The notes: a model not told the origin generated them from the letters alone. Counted from the stretch's first letter, positions 28,226 through 38,083 are shown. The stretch is 64,000 nt of DNA from CAWIHS01 sp963836005 (GCA_963836005.1 CAWIHS010000005.1:310001-374000), one strand, 5' to 3'. Numbers and translations are program-made.

Positions 28226-28249
28226 ATTTTCCCTGTAACGAACTATAAA

Positions 28250-28303
28250 GCAAGCATCAAAAGACCGGCACTAGCCGGTTTTTTGATGCTTGCTTTATTT
28301 TTT
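28250..28303 (+). terminator. Rho-independent terminator
   Basis: Long hairpin GCAAGCATCAAAAGACCGGC - ACTA - GCCGGTTTTTTGATGCTTGC followed by TTTATTTTTTT. It closes the 28034 gene and can also act on the minus-strand side toward 28345. Confidence 0.85.
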
Positions 28304-28344
28304 TATACCTGATATTGCAAGCGTCTAAGGATAAGACCGTGAGC

Positions 28345-28905
28345 CTAAAACGCCGGTTTAAACAGATTTTGCATGGCTCTTTTCAGATTATCAACCGCCT
28401 CAGGAGCATTGATCTCAAGCACCTGTGTTTCTATCCACTTGTTGTGACGCTCTCCCATCACCTGCTGCACTCTAGTTCCCAGATAGCGGCGCATCATAAA
28501 ACTGGGATCATCACCATCAAAAGGCATTTCTGAATAATCAGACATACGTTCATTGACCAGAGTTATAAAGTCTTTTTTATAGTCCTTTACACCGGCTATA
28601 TCTTCCATGCTTCCCTGATAATTTCTAAGCAGATTATTTACGATATTCAGCACAAATTTTTCACGATCTTCTTCAGACATACTCTCAAAGGTATAGCGAT
28701 CAGCCAGATGTGTCAGAAAAATAATAAATTCAACGACTACATCCATACGTTGTTTTAAGGTGTCTGTCTGAAAATCATCATTTTCCAGGCTCAGGAGTGC
28801 ATCCTGAGCAATACGCCAGATAATAAAAGCAACCGCACTGGCCTGATCCTCAATGCTGCGTTCTGTTTTATCTTTACCCTTACCCCATTTGGATTTAATA
28901 CGCAT
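28345..28905 (-). CDS. conserved hypothetical protein (186 aa)
   Basis: A soluble 186-aa protein, largely helical, beginning MRIKSKWGKGKDKTERSIED and containing AVAFIIWRIAQDALLSLEND, VVEFIIFLTHLADRYTFE and MMRRYLGTRVQQVMGERHNK. No domain recognised. GAGGTTTAT precedes ATG. It is second to the 111-aa gene at 28987 on the same strand (81-bp gap). Presence in the dsr neighbourhood hints at a sulfur-oxidation role, without direct evidence. Confidence 0.65.
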   Translation of the reverse strand: MRIKSKWGKGKDKTERSIEDQASAVAFIIWRIAQDALLSLENDDFQTDTLKQRMDVVVEFIIFLTHLADRYTFESMSEEDREKFVLNIVNNLLRNYQGSMEDIAGVKDYKKDFITLVNERMSDYSEMPFDGDDPSFMMRRYLGTRVQQVMGERHNKWIETQVLEINAPEAVDNLKRAMQNLFKPAF

Positions 28906-28986
28906 ATAAACCTCTTAATTATGCCCGCGAGTTTGTTTAATTGGTTATTCCATAAGCCAGTCTGGCAATGTATTAACGGGCAGTAC

Positions 28987-29322
28987 TTATTGGGGAGCCA
29001 GATCAAATTGCGTTTCCAGAATATCACCGGTATTATCGATATAGAGAGTCATAATATCCGGAACACGATGTAAAATATAACCAGCCATCATAGTCTTTAA
29101 CTGCTCATTATTATCTTCAATCGCGGTTAACAGTTTGTCGCCGACTATCTGACAACGCTGGGTGATGTCCGGATTTTTGACCCACTCCTTGCCCATCGTC
29201 CAGCCCTTATTCATGTCCTGATCCATTTTATCGAAGAAATCAGTGGCTGAATCAAGTGTTTCCTGAGAAACATTCACTGCTATCATCTGTCCGTCAATAA
29301 CCACATTAAGCACCATAATCAT
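28987..29322 (-). CDS. conserved hypothetical protein (111 aa)
   Basis: A 111-aa soluble protein with a beta-strand start (MVLNVVIDGQMIAVNVSQET), an amphipathic helix (LDSATDFFDKMDQDMNKGW) and a C-terminal beta part (PDIMTLYIDNTGDILETQFD). Probably an alpha/beta fold; no family recognised. AAAGAGAG stands eight bases before ATG. Likely co-transcribed with the 186-aa gene. Confidence 0.65.
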   Translation of the reverse strand: MIMVLNVVIDGQMIAVNVSQETLDSATDFFDKMDQDMNKGWTMGKEWVKNPDITQRCQIVGDKLLTAIEDNNEQLKTMMAGYILHRVPDIMTLYIDNTGDILETQFDLAPQ

Positions 29323-29356
29323 TGGTATCTCTCTTTCTAATTAAGATAAAAATATC

Positions 29357-29422
29357 GTAACTACTCAGCGTATTTAAGATTTTCACTGAGTGCTGGATGT
29401 TAGATATACGCAGAGTAGTTAC
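29357..29422. mobile_element. IS66-type miniature element, copy D (66 bp, ends only)
   Basis: GTAACTACTCAGCGTATTTA at the left and ATATACGCAGAGTAGTTAC at the right, with a spacer of under 30 bp. Both flanks read AAAATATC, a perfect 8-bp target duplication. This smallest copy shows that the ends are sufficient for movement. Confidence 0.85.
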
Positions 29423-29561
29423 AAAATATCTAGTTTATATGGTGTTTATTGCTTAAAATTCAAGTTACAGCAAAATACTTTCAGTTCCTGAGGTAAAAGA
29501 TCCGGCTGGTGAATTTTTATTCCGGGAATATGCAAAGTAACCCTAGACGAGGAAAAGTTAA

Positions 29562-30239
29562 ATGCTCATCCAGATACCCGATGTGATAAATCCACAACAG
29601 CTTAAATCTATTCGAGCGGTACTCAGGCAGTCAAATTTTGTCAATGGACAGATATCAGCAGGTGATGTAGCCAGGCAGGTAAAACATAATGAAGAACTGC
29701 TGCAGGATAACTCGCCACAGATGCAGTCGCTGAATAATATTCTTATGGGCAGCTTGATAAATAATGAAACCTATAAAGCTGCCGTCATGATGAAAAAAAT
29801 TGGCGCACCCTTTTTTGCCCGCTACAAAGCAGGTATGGGTTATGGCGGACATATTGATAATCCCATTATGGGACAAATACCCAACCTTTATCGAACCGAT
29901 GTTTCAACCACTATTTTTTTAAATGCACCCGATGAGTATGCAGGCGGTGAGCTGGTTATAGCAACAAAATATGGACAACATCGTGCTAAATTATCTGCGG
30001 GCAGTGCCATTGTATATCCATCGACCAGTTGGCACTACGTTGATAAAGTAACCGCTGGAGAACGCCTGGTGTGCGTGACCTGGGCTCAAAGTATGGTACA
30101 GGATCCTGCGCAGCGGGAAATATTATATGAGCTGTGGCAAGCGCGTGAAACACTCTTAAAAGAGCAGCCTCAGGCGCAGGAAACACTGAGTGTTGATGTT
30201 TCCTATATCAAATTGATGCAAATGTGGGCTGACGTTTAA
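29562..30239 (+). CDS. PKHD-type Fe(II)/2-oxoglutarate oxygenase (PiuC/YbiX family)
   Basis: A 225-aa 2-oxoglutarate-dependent dioxygenase. Marks: N-terminal MLIQIPDVINPQQLKSIRAV, iron ligands in YGGHIDNPIMG (His and Asp) and a distal His in YPSTSWHYVDKVTAGERLV, and the family end LYELWQARETL. In other bacteria PiuC lies beside TonB-type iron receptors; here none is seen. AGGAAAAG precedes ATG. The substrate is unknown. Confidence 0.88.
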   Translation: MLIQIPDVINPQQLKSIRAVLRQSNFVNGQISAGDVARQVKHNEELLQDNSPQMQSLNNILMGSLINNETYKAAVMMKKIGAPFFARYKAGMGYGGHIDNPIMGQIPNLYRTDVSTTIFLNAPDEYAGGELVIATKYGQHRAKLSAGSAIVYPSTSWHYVDKVTAGERLVCVTWAQSMVQDPAQREILYELWQARETLLKEQPQAQETLSVDVSYIKLMQMWADV

Positions 30240-30262
30240 TTTTTTTATACTTCACCAGGAAA

Positions 30263-30817
30263 TTAATACGCTGGGGGTTTCAGGTGCTGACGGCGCATTT
30301 CTGAAGGGTGGTGATAATTACCGCCAAAATACAGCAGCGGTTGGGGTGAAAGTTCATTTTCATAAATATCCAGCACTTCAGCAACCACAATCCAGTGATC
30401 ACCGCCATCATGCATTTGTTTTACGTGGCAGGCAAATGAAGCAACGCTATCATTCAGACATGGCGCTGTATAGGGAATCGTTAAAGCCGTGTTTCTCCAG
30501 GAGATCAGATTGATGCCGTCGGGCATGGCTTGATCACTTTCCGGACCAGCAAAGTAATTTGAGATTTCCTCCTGATGCACGCCCAGAATATTGACGCTTA
30601 ATTGAGTGCCTGGCTCCATTATCTGTGAAAATCTTGCGGCTTTAGCAGGGCAGACGATAAGCTGCACCGGATCTAAAGATAAAGAACTTACAGCATTAGC
30701 CGTCATGGCGCGGATTTCACCATTTTTTTCCGCAATTAACACGGTTACTCCGGTGGCAAACAGACCGATACTGGAACGGTATTGCTTTATAAATAAATCT
30801 TTGTGCTGAGCCTGCAT
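30263..30817 (-). CDS. flavin reductase-like protein
   Basis: Flavin reductase domain (HpaC/DIM6 family), 184 aa, reducing FMN/FAD with NAD(P)H. Seen: GLFATGVTVLIAEKNGEIRA, MTANAVSSLSLDPVQLIV, and ENELSPQPLLYFGGNYH. ATG 30817 with GAGAGTAAAT is preferred to the TTG at 30829. It is convergent with the oxygenase and lies beyond the terminator that ends the dsr operon, so it is a separate unit. Confidence 0.87.
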   Translation of the reverse strand: MQAQHKDLFIKQYRSSIGLFATGVTVLIAEKNGEIRAMTANAVSSLSLDPVQLIVCPAKAARFSQIMEPGTQLSVNILGVHQEEISNYFAGPESDQAMPDGINLISWRNTALTIPYTAPCLNDSVASFACHVKQMHDGGDHWIVVAEVLDIYENELSPQPLLYFGGNYHHPSEMRRQHLKPPAY

Positions 30818-30930
30818 ATTTACTCTCAATCCACTTGAGTGGCTGTGTTGAAATTGCTATGTACATAGGTCCGCATGAGCTGATTTTCAATTAGCCACAC
30901 CCCTGTTGACTCATAATTACTGTACAGCCA

Positions 30931-30967
30931 GCAAAAAAAAACCGGCTGAGCAGCCGGTTTTTTTTGC
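30931..30967. terminator. bidirectional-looking Rho-independent terminator after dsrP
   Basis: Stem GCAAAAAAAAACCGGCTG, loop AG, CAGCCGGTTTTTTTTGC. It stands 13 bp after dsrP (reading minus) and ends the dsrA-P transcript, keeping it apart from the flavin reductase gene. Confidence 0.9.
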
Positions 30968-30979
30968 TTCAGGTAAGGC

Positions 30980-32185
30980 TTATTTTTTACTATGAGGATC
31001 CGCGATCTCATCAGCCAGACTTTCAGGTACAAACCTGAGAGCAGCTACAGCAATAGTGATTAGCAGCAATGTCACAGCAACACCGCCAACACCTAAAAAG
31101 ATCTCTGGCAACGATGGTGTATAGGATGCAACAACACCATCAAAGAAGTCACTGGAAACTTCCATGCCCGGAAATATTTGCAATGGATAAGCTTGTCCAC
31201 CGATAATGATCACATACAGTTGTGCTATGCCTCCAAGGACAATCAACACACATGCCCAGGCAATCATTGTTCTATCTTTAGCTTTGGGCCCGTACAATAA
31301 AATCAGCGGAACGAGTGTGCCCAGAATGATTTGTGCGACCCAGAACAGTAAAGTATAAATACCGCCACCGTATAATATAAAGACCGAAATATCCCTGTGT
31401 TCCTGCGAGTAAAGATTGGTGATGTGATAAACCACCACAAAAAAGAAAACTGCTGCAACAAAAACCCCTAGCAAATTCTTTAAGCGGTAAACGATATAAT
31501 CACCCAGTTCACGCTCAGAATATTTATAGATGCCCATCAGGATAAGCATGAAAAACGCCAGCCCGAAAGAAAAAGACATAATAATAAACATGGGAGCCAA
31601 TAAAGCCGAGTCATAGGCTTCACGGGCAACAAGAAATCCAAAGATGGAACCTGTACCGGTGGTCAGTATCAAACGCCAGACAAATGCCACCAGGCCGGCT
31701 TTTTTAGTGTATTTGTTGTAGGGCCGGTCCATCATGGTCCATAAATATAAAGCCACGATAGCCATAAATCCTGTATAAAGAAAGATATTCCAGGTAAAGA
31801 TGGAGAGCAGGTTAAACCGGGTCATGGCCACAATCAATCGGTCAGGCCGTCCTAAATCCAGCAGCAAAACAACCAGCCCGCCAGCCAATAAGGCCATGGC
31901 GATCATTCCTGATAATCTCGCGAGAGGCTTATAAGCTGTTTTCGCAAATACAGAAGATATGGAGGCAACATTTAAAGCACCCGATGCGGCTACAATCAGG
32001 AAGATAGCGAAAATATGAGGAGTGCCCCATATCACCTGATTACTCATACCTGTCACATAGTGACCATGATGTTCCATATAATAGGCTGCGCTAACACCAA
32101 TCAGGGTGATTAAAGCAAACAGACCCGCTAAGGCATAAAAACCTTTAGTATTCGACTCGATTTCAAGAAAGTGTAATTTTTTCAT
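30980..32185 (-). CDS. dsrP: DsrP, membrane quinone-interacting subunit
   Basis: NrfD/PsrC-family integral membrane subunit of DsrMKJOP, 401 aa with about ten helices, thought to exchange electrons with quinone on the periplasmic side. N-terminus FLEIESNTKGFYALAGLFAL and the membrane core GTPHIFAIFLIVAASGALNV match the family. Last gene before the terminator and 61 bp after dsrO. Confidence 0.92.
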   Translation of the reverse strand: MKKLHFLEIESNTKGFYALAGLFALITLIGVSAAYYMEHHGHYVTGMSNQVIWGTPHIFAIFLIVAASGALNVASISSVFAKTAYKPLARLSGMIAMALLAGGLVVLLLDLGRPDRLIVAMTRFNLLSIFTWNIFLYTGFMAIVALYLWTMMDRPYNKYTKKAGLVAFVWRLILTTGTGSIFGFLVAREAYDSALLAPMFIIMSFSFGLAFFMLILMGIYKYSERELGDYIVYRLKNLLGVFVAAVFFFVVVYHITNLYSQEHRDISVFILYGGGIYTLLFWVAQIILGTLVPLILLYGPKAKDRTMIAWACVLIVLGGIAQLYVIIIGGQAYPLQIFPGMEVSSDFFDGVVASYTPSLPEIFLGVGGVAVTLLLITIAVAALRFVPESLADEIADPHSKK

Positions 32186-32246
32186 TATATTTACTCGTTA
32201 CACAAACACAATGCACTATAAAGATTCACTATAAAATAGCAATAAA

Positions 32247-33029
32247 TTAAATGCCCTGGTAACGTACGCCCGTATTCAACTTCAGGTCAGCACGGATCTG
32301 TTTACCACCATGTTTTGTCAGTAATTGTGATATTTCACTATTGGGATCATTTAAATCACCAAATACCATAGCGCCATTGCTTACTTCGACACAAGCAGGC
32401 AGCTGGCCGTTATCGACCCGCTCAACGCACATGTTACAGGATTCAACACAGCCTTTACCACGAGGAGTGGATTCCTTTTGATCGGTTAAAACTTCGTGTA
32501 CGAATGATCTCGCTTTGTAAGGGCAGGCCATCATGCAGTAGCGGCAGCCGATACAGCGATGCCGGTCAACCAGCACAATTCCATCTTCACGCTTCATGGA
32601 TGACCCCGTGGGACAGACATCCACACAGGGCGGATTCTCACAATGCTGACACATAACCGGTAAGGTAAAGCTGTAACCTGTGGTGCTGTTTTTCACATCC
32701 ACGACACGTATGTACTGTGTCTTTTGATCTTCACGGGAATGTGTTTCATTTCCCAGACCATGTTCTGCATTACAGGCTTCGACGCATTTATTCCAGTCAA
32801 TATTCTTACTGGTATCGATGACTATGCCCCAGCGCACTTTTGAAGAAGCTTTTTCGCTTAAAGAACGTGCATTAGCTGTTTGATAAAGCATGACACCAGG
32901 AGCAATACTCAACCCTGCTGCTGCCACTGAACTTATGATGAAATGTCTTCGACTATCATCAACCTGGGCATTAGAAGCATCAGTATTGTTATTACTATCA
33001 GTCATTTCATTCAGGTTCTCAATTGTCAT
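32247..33029 (-). CDS. dsrO: DsrO, periplasmic iron-sulfur subunit
   Basis: Tat-exported ferredoxin-type subunit of DsrMKJOP, 260 aa. A twin-arginine signal (SRRHFIISSVAAAGLSIAPG) starts about residue 26. Cys clusters for 4Fe-4S centres: CQHCENPPCVDVCPTG, CIGCRYCMMACP and CVESCNMC. ATG 33029 overlaps the dsrJ stop by 11 bp and was chosen over a start seven codons upstream; ATG 33005 is another option that would leave the Tat motif nearer the N-terminus. Confidence 0.92.
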   Translation of the reverse strand: MTIENLNEMTDSNNNTDASNAQVDDSRRHFIISSVAAAGLSIAPGVMLYQTANARSLSEKASSKVRWGIVIDTSKNIDWNKCVEACNAEHGLGNETHSREDQKTQYIRVVDVKNSTTGYSFTLPVMCQHCENPPCVDVCPTGSSMKREDGIVLVDRHRCIGCRYCMMACPYKARSFVHEVLTDQKESTPRGKGCVESCNMCVERVDNGQLPACVEVSNGAMVFGDLNDPNSEISQLLTKHGGKQIRADLKLNTGVRYQGI

Positions 33030-33573
33030 CTGAATTAACCTCAGGCACAATATTGGCCATGTCCTCTTGCGTTATGCGATAAGTACCTGGAACCACCTTT
33101 ATGTAGTCAGCTTTCTCAGGCATAGAAAGAGCATGAAAATTTGTACTTCCTTCCGGTATGTCCCGGTGGCACTGGAAGCAATCAATCGTTACCGCCGCGT
33201 ATTGATGACACGACACACAGAAATGCTGTTTATTGTCAATACGAACAAACTGACCGTTGTCATCCTTGATTGCATGACAATTAATACATCCTTTTAAACT
33301 GCCTGCTAGCGGCTTACCATCGCTCTGCGCTCTTACTCCTTCACGGTGAGTCAAGATTCTGTCATGTTTAAGCAAATCAGGATGCATGCGCCGCATCTCA
33401 TCCGAGGGGAGAACACATTGCTCACCACTGGATTCAGGAATGGTAATGCTAGGCCCTAATCCATCAAATTTATCTGCTGCATGAACAGAACCAAGACTGG
33501 CGAGCAACACCAGTCCTGTTACCGTGAGTGGTAATTTATGCAAACCTTTTTTTAAACATAGGTGCAACCACAC
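33019..33573 (-). CDS. dsrJ: DsrJ, triheme cytochrome c
   Basis: Periplasmic triheme c subunit of DsrMKJOP, 184 aa. Signal sequence LTVTGLVLLASLGSVHA and three CxxCH sites: CINCH, CVSCH, CFQCH. The start is GTG with AGGAG seven bases before it. In DsrJ one heme has unusual His/Cys ligation; the Cys in GEQCVLPSDEMRRMHP is a candidate ligand. Confidence 0.92.
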   Translation of the reverse strand: MWLHLCLKKGLHKLPLTVTGLVLLASLGSVHAADKFDGLGPSITIPESSGEQCVLPSDEMRRMHPDLLKHDRILTHREGVRAQSDGKPLAGSLKGCINCHAIKDDNGQFVRIDNKQHFCVSCHQYAAVTIDCFQCHRDIPEGSTNFHALSMPEKADYIKVVPGTYRITQEDMANIVPEVNSDDN

Positions 33574-33587
33574 AATTATTCTCCTGA

Positions 33588-35567
33588 TTACTCACCCAGA
33601 CCCATATCGATGTAACCTGTAGGACACACATCTTTACAGATATGACAACCAATGCATAGATCATAGTCAGTATAAACGTAACGGCCTGTTGTAGATTGAG
33701 CTTTAGGTGTTTTCTTAACAGCGTCCTGAGGACAATAAATAATACAGTTATCACACTCAAAACACATACCGCAACTCATACAACGTTTGGCTTCAGCGAC
33801 CACATCGTCTTCAGAAAGAGCGACGAGACGTTCGGCAAAGTGACCTAAAACCTGATCCGAACTGACTTCAATCGATTCGCGCTTGTGACGTGGTTCATAG
33901 GCAAAGTGCCCGAGGAACAGTTTGTCGTGACTAATAATGTCATTTGCGGAACGATTTTCGTAGTTATGAATGGCAAAGTTTTCACCTGATGTATTACGTA
34001 TACTTTCGTGACCATGAACCGGAGATGGTTCCGGAGCAAGACCCGTATCATTGAGTTTCTTCTCCAGGCTGAAGAAATGTTTATCCACCTTGGGACGCTT
34101 CCTCATTTCTTCATCTTTATTATTCAGATAGTGATCTATAGACTCTACAGCGATAGAGGCCTGACCAATAGCCGTAGTTAGAAGATGTGGTCTGACAATA
34201 TCACCTGCAAGGAAATGTCCTGGTTTACCTTTGACCTGGTAGTGAGCATCACCATCAATAAAACCATGACCGTTATCCATTGCTTCAATACCGGTCATAT
34301 CACCTTTCTGACCAATGGCTGAAACTATCAGAGTCGCTTCAATATCATATTCAGAACCTTCTATAGGCGTTTTACCGTCATCTTCCAGTTTGATAACTCG
34401 TAGAGCGGTAGCACGACCATTTGTACCTTTAACAACCGATATAGGACTCACACAACCGGTAATGGTGACACCCTCGCGTAAGGCATCATCAATTTCATGC
34501 TGCGCAGCCGGCATATTTTTTATAGCGGCACGAGACAATAGCGTCACATCTGCACCTTCTTTATTCGCAGAGTCTGCAACATCATGTGCGGTATGGCCTA
34601 AAACAACATTCTCGGCAAAATCTTTTTCGGCAATACTGGAAATATTACCCAGACGACGTGCAACAGAAGCAACGTCAATAGAGGTATCACCACCACCCAC
34701 AACCACAACTTTCTCAGCTGAAACTTTTAGCCGTCCATCGTTAAATGCTTCCAGGAAAGCTACACCACTAATACAGTTTGGCGCATCAAAACCTTCAATC
34801 GGTAAACCACGTCCTTCCTTACAGCCAATAGCCCAGAGAACGGCGTCATAGTTACTCTCTATATCTTGCATTGAAATGTCGCTACCAACACGGGTGTTAA
34901 GCTTAACATCGACTCCCATGTCAATAATACGCTGCATTTCATGATCTAGAACATCTCGAGGCACACGATAGCCTGGAATACCAAACATCATCATACCGCC
35001 AAGTTCAGCATGATCATCAAACACGGTACAAGCGTGACCAATACGGCGCAGTTGATAAGCAGCGGCCAAACCGGCAGGGCCGCCACCGATGACAGCGACT
35101 TTTTTACCGCTTTCCTTTTCGGCAACCTTGAATTTAAAATTTTCTTCTCGAGCAGTATCGCCAATAAATTGCTCTACAGAATTGATGCCGACATTGTCAT
35201 CCAGTTCATTACGGTTACAGCCATCTTCACAGGGTGCAGGACAAACCCGGCCCATGACCGATGGAAAAGGATTGGCATCGGTAGAACGCTGAAAGGCATA
35301 TTCCTGCCACGACATCCCTTCCTGGGTTGGCTTTTCCATACCACGAACAATATCTAGCCAGCCGCGTATATCTTCACCGGATGGACAGCTACCTTGACAT
35401 GGAGGAGTTCGATTAATGTAGGTCGGGCATTTGTGTGTCCAGGATGCTTGGAATATATTATCCGTCCAGGCGTCCCATTCTTGTTTATCAGTATGCTCTA
35501 AGCGCGTTTCTGTATAACGTACATTCGTTAGTTTTACTGTCTTGGGAGCATTATCAGCAGTTGACAT
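33588..35567 (-). CDS. dsrL: DsrL, NAD(P)H:acceptor oxidoreductase for DsrAB
   Basis: Iron-sulfur flavoprotein of the glutamate-synthase small-subunit type, 659 aa, which takes electrons from DsrAB during sulfur oxidation and passes them to NAD(P)+. N-terminal Fe-S domain (CQGSCPSGEDIRGWL, CPAPCEDGCNRNEL), FAD loop VAVIGGGPAGLAAAYQL, NAD(P) loop VVVVGGGDTSIDVASVARRL, and a C-terminal pair of ferredoxin motifs (CMSCGMCFECDNC, CIGCHICKDVCP). DsrL in this position marks the oxidative type of Dsr system. AGGAGAAAGAT precedes ATG. Confidence 0.94.
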   Translation of the reverse strand: MSTADNAPKTVKLTNVRYTETRLEHTDKQEWDAWTDNIFQASWTHKCPTYINRTPPCQGSCPSGEDIRGWLDIVRGMEKPTQEGMSWQEYAFQRSTDANPFPSVMGRVCPAPCEDGCNRNELDDNVGINSVEQFIGDTAREENFKFKVAEKESGKKVAVIGGGPAGLAAAYQLRRIGHACTVFDDHAELGGMMMFGIPGYRVPRDVLDHEMQRIIDMGVDVKLNTRVGSDISMQDIESNYDAVLWAIGCKEGRGLPIEGFDAPNCISGVAFLEAFNDGRLKVSAEKVVVVGGGDTSIDVASVARRLGNISSIAEKDFAENVVLGHTAHDVADSANKEGADVTLLSRAAIKNMPAAQHEIDDALREGVTITGCVSPISVVKGTNGRATALRVIKLEDDGKTPIEGSEYDIEATLIVSAIGQKGDMTGIEAMDNGHGFIDGDAHYQVKGKPGHFLAGDIVRPHLLTTAIGQASIAVESIDHYLNNKDEEMRKRPKVDKHFFSLEKKLNDTGLAPEPSPVHGHESIRNTSGENFAIHNYENRSANDIISHDKLFLGHFAYEPRHKRESIEVSSDQVLGHFAERLVALSEDDVVAEAKRCMSCGMCFECDNCIIYCPQDAVKKTPKAQSTTGRYVYTDYDLCIGCHICKDVCPTGYIDMGLGE

Positions 35568-35654
35568 CTATCTTTCTCCTATAAACCAAACTTGTTATTG
35601 CAATTTTCATTGCTGTAATAATGATTCTATTCTGTACCTATGTTGAATAAAGCT

Positions 35655-37196
35655 TTAATCTTCAGCAATTGAAGGTTCTGCTTCATCAACATCCAGCTCT
35701 TTTTCCTGTTCACTACCGGTCAGGACAATCGCATCACTGACCAGTTGGTGAATACTCATTATGGCATCCATTTGGAAACCATAATAAGGTAAAACTTTAG
35801 TAAACTGACTTTTACAAATCGCGCAGATCGCGGCAATATTGGTAACCCCATTTTCCTCCGTAACCTTTTGCAGTGCCTCCATTCGCGGCAGAGCTCCTTT
35901 AACCCGCAATTCCATCAAATCATCAGTCAGCAACCCGCCGCCGCCGCCGCAACAGAAAGTAGCATCATGGATGCTATCTTCATCCATATCAGTAAAATTA
36001 TTACACGCCGCTTTAATGACTGCACGCGGAATCACAAACTGACCACCCGGTTTTTCACCCATTCTTGACGCACGAGCAATATTGCAGGAGTCATGGAAAG
36101 TCATTCTCAGATGATCATTCTCTTCCTTATTCATACGCAATTTGCCCTCTTCAAGCGCCCCATGGGTCACTTCAAGAATGTGTTGCGGGATCGGGTAGCG
36201 TTGATCCAGAAAATCAAATGGGCCGGCCAGAGTATTTAGAAAACTATAGGCCACACGCCATGCATGTCCGCATTCACCAAAAATAATACGTTTCACCTTA
36301 AGTTTAATCGCAGCTTCACGGATACGCATGGAAACGCGTTGAATATTTTCATAGCTGCCAATAAACAATCCAAAATTTGCTGCTTCACTGGCTTCGGAAC
36401 TTACAGTCCAGGAGATGCCTAATTCATGCAGCACCTTACCATAGCCAATCAGGCCATCAATATGCGGTTCAGCGAAGAAGTCTGCTGATGGTGTCATGAG
36501 TAAGGCATCACAGCCTTCTTTATCCATATTAAACTTGACTGCTACGCCAGTATCTTCTTCAACTTCTTCTTCAAGATCTTCAAGAATGCCTTTCAGGGCT
36601 TTTCCCGGCAGCCCCAGGTTATTACCGATTTTATAGACTTTTTGAATAATTTGATTGGAATATTTCTGCGCTTTACCAACATGCGCGAGTATTTCCCGTG
36701 CAGCCATGGTTACTTCAGCAGTATCAATACCCATGGGGCAGAAAACAGAGCATCTGCGACATTCTGAACACTGGTGGTAATAGTTGTACCATTCGTCCAG
36801 CACTTCCTCAGTCAGATCAACTGCACCGACAAGTTTTGGAAATAATTTACCCGACAAGGTAAAATAGCGGCGATAAACCTTGCGCATTAAATCCTGTCTG
36901 GCAACAGGCATATTTTTGGGATCATTGGTACCGATAAAATAGTGACATTTATCGGTGCAGGCGCCACATTTAATACAGGAATCCATAAAGACCTGTAATG
37001 AACGGTAGCGTTTTAATAGATAGCCCATCTTGTCAAGGGCTTGTTCTTTCCAGTCAGACGGTAGTTCTCCAGGATATCCCAGGTCCACATCAAACTCAGC
37101 CCGTGAAATAAAGGGTCCGCCATTAGCCATAATGCCTGGCTTCAATTCAGGAACTACGGGGTATTCTCTAAACTTGGGAGTTTCAAAGTCTGCCAC
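35655..37196 (-). CDS. dsrK: DsrK, HdrD-like catalytic subunit
   Basis: Cytoplasmic subunit of DsrMKJOP related to heterodisulfide reductase HdrD, 513 aa, proposed to act on the DsrC disulfide/trisulfide. Two 4Fe-4S motifs (CIKCGACTDKCHYF, CSECRRCSVFCPMG) precede two CCG-like Cys domains with FGECGHAW, FHDSCNIARASRMG and FCCGGGGGLL. The start is GTG with GAGGATTT. Immediately follows dsrM. Confidence 0.94.
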   Translation of the reverse strand: MADFETPKFREYPVVPELKPGIMANGGPFISRAEFDVDLGYPGELPSDWKEQALDKMGYLLKRYRSLQVFMDSCIKCGACTDKCHYFIGTNDPKNMPVARQDLMRKVYRRYFTLSGKLFPKLVGAVDLTEEVLDEWYNYYHQCSECRRCSVFCPMGIDTAEVTMAAREILAHVGKAQKYSNQIIQKVYKIGNNLGLPGKALKGILEDLEEEVEEDTGVAVKFNMDKEGCDALLMTPSADFFAEPHIDGLIGYGKVLHELGISWTVSSEASEAANFGLFIGSYENIQRVSMRIREAAIKLKVKRIIFGECGHAWRVAYSFLNTLAGPFDFLDQRYPIPQHILEVTHGALEEGKLRMNKEENDHLRMTFHDSCNIARASRMGEKPGGQFVIPRAVIKAACNNFTDMDEDSIHDATFCCGGGGGLLTDDLMELRVKGALPRMEALQKVTEENGVTNIAAICAICKSQFTKVLPYYGFQMDAIMSIHQLVSDAIVLTGSEQEKELDVDEAEPSIAED

Positions 37197-37268
37197 TTTT
37201 AAATCCTCAAACCTTTGCTTTCAAAACACAGATACATTGTTTAAATTTGAAATAATTTCAATTTAAAC

Positions 37269-38009
37269 TCATGGCTGCATTTTATTTTTTTCAGAGTCCA
37301 TTTTGGACGCCCATCTCGAAATATGACGCTTTTCACGTGGATTATCCACCTGATTACGAGTCGGCGCAAAAAACAGACCGGGAATATGCAGCAATTTACT
37401 AAAGGGTAATAAAATCATTAAAATCGCGACCAGCAACAAATGAACCATCAGCGGGAAATCAACTGGGAGTGATTGCCAGTTAAAAGAGACTAAACCTAAA
37501 GAAAATGCTTTTAAACTAACAATATCGGTATGCGATATAAAGCGCATGGTGATGCCGGTTAAACCTATAGCTATCAACATTAGCAGCCATAAAATGTCAG
37601 AGGGCGAAGTGATATATTTTACTCTGGGAACATAAATACGACGAACCAGTAAACCAATCAGTCCTATCACCATAGTAAAAGCCGCATACTTCCCAATGGG
37701 CTGCAATAATACCAGCCAGGTCGGAACGTCCTTGATAAAATAACGTAAATGAATAAGCAGTACCAAAAACAGGCTCATGTGGAACATCCAGCCAAACAGC
37801 CAGGTCCATTTGTTGGCACGGAACAAACTGGAAAACAAAATGGTTTCTTTAGCCAGTCGAACTACTACACCACCTTTAGTGATTGGTGCTGGCGTGACGG
37901 GTATTTTCAGCGGGGCAGGAACAAGTGTATATTGAAGAATTTTCCTCGCTAGCCCTATCAGTAAAACTAGAAAAGCCACTGTAAAAAGTAGCGCGTAGAA
38001 CGCTGACAT
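37269..38009 (-). CDS. dsrM: DsrM, membrane cytochrome b subunit
   Basis: NarI-type diheme b cytochrome of DsrMKJOP, 246 aa, about five to six helices. His residues in WMFHMSLFLVLLIHLRYF and LMVHLLLVAILMILLPFSKL-LH are the expected heme ligands. It passes electrons between DsrK and the quinone pool. Separated from dsrC by a 134-bp gap with a strong stem-loop. Confidence 0.92.
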   Translation of the reverse strand: MSAFYALLFTVAFLVLLIGLARKILQYTLVPAPLKIPVTPAPITKGGVVVRLAKETILFSSLFRANKWTWLFGWMFHMSLFLVLLIHLRYFIKDVPTWLVLLQPIGKYAAFTMVIGLIGLLVRRIYVPRVKYITSPSDILWLLMLIAIGLTGITMRFISHTDIVSLKAFSLGLVSFNWQSLPVDFPLMVHLLLVAILMILLPFSKLLHIPGLFFAPTRNQVDNPREKRHISRWASKMDSEKNKMQP

Positions 38010-38083
38010 ATTACTTACCCACTCATTATAATTTTAAACTAATGTAGCAAAGAGTCACTCAAGCTGCTCTTTTATACAATAAT

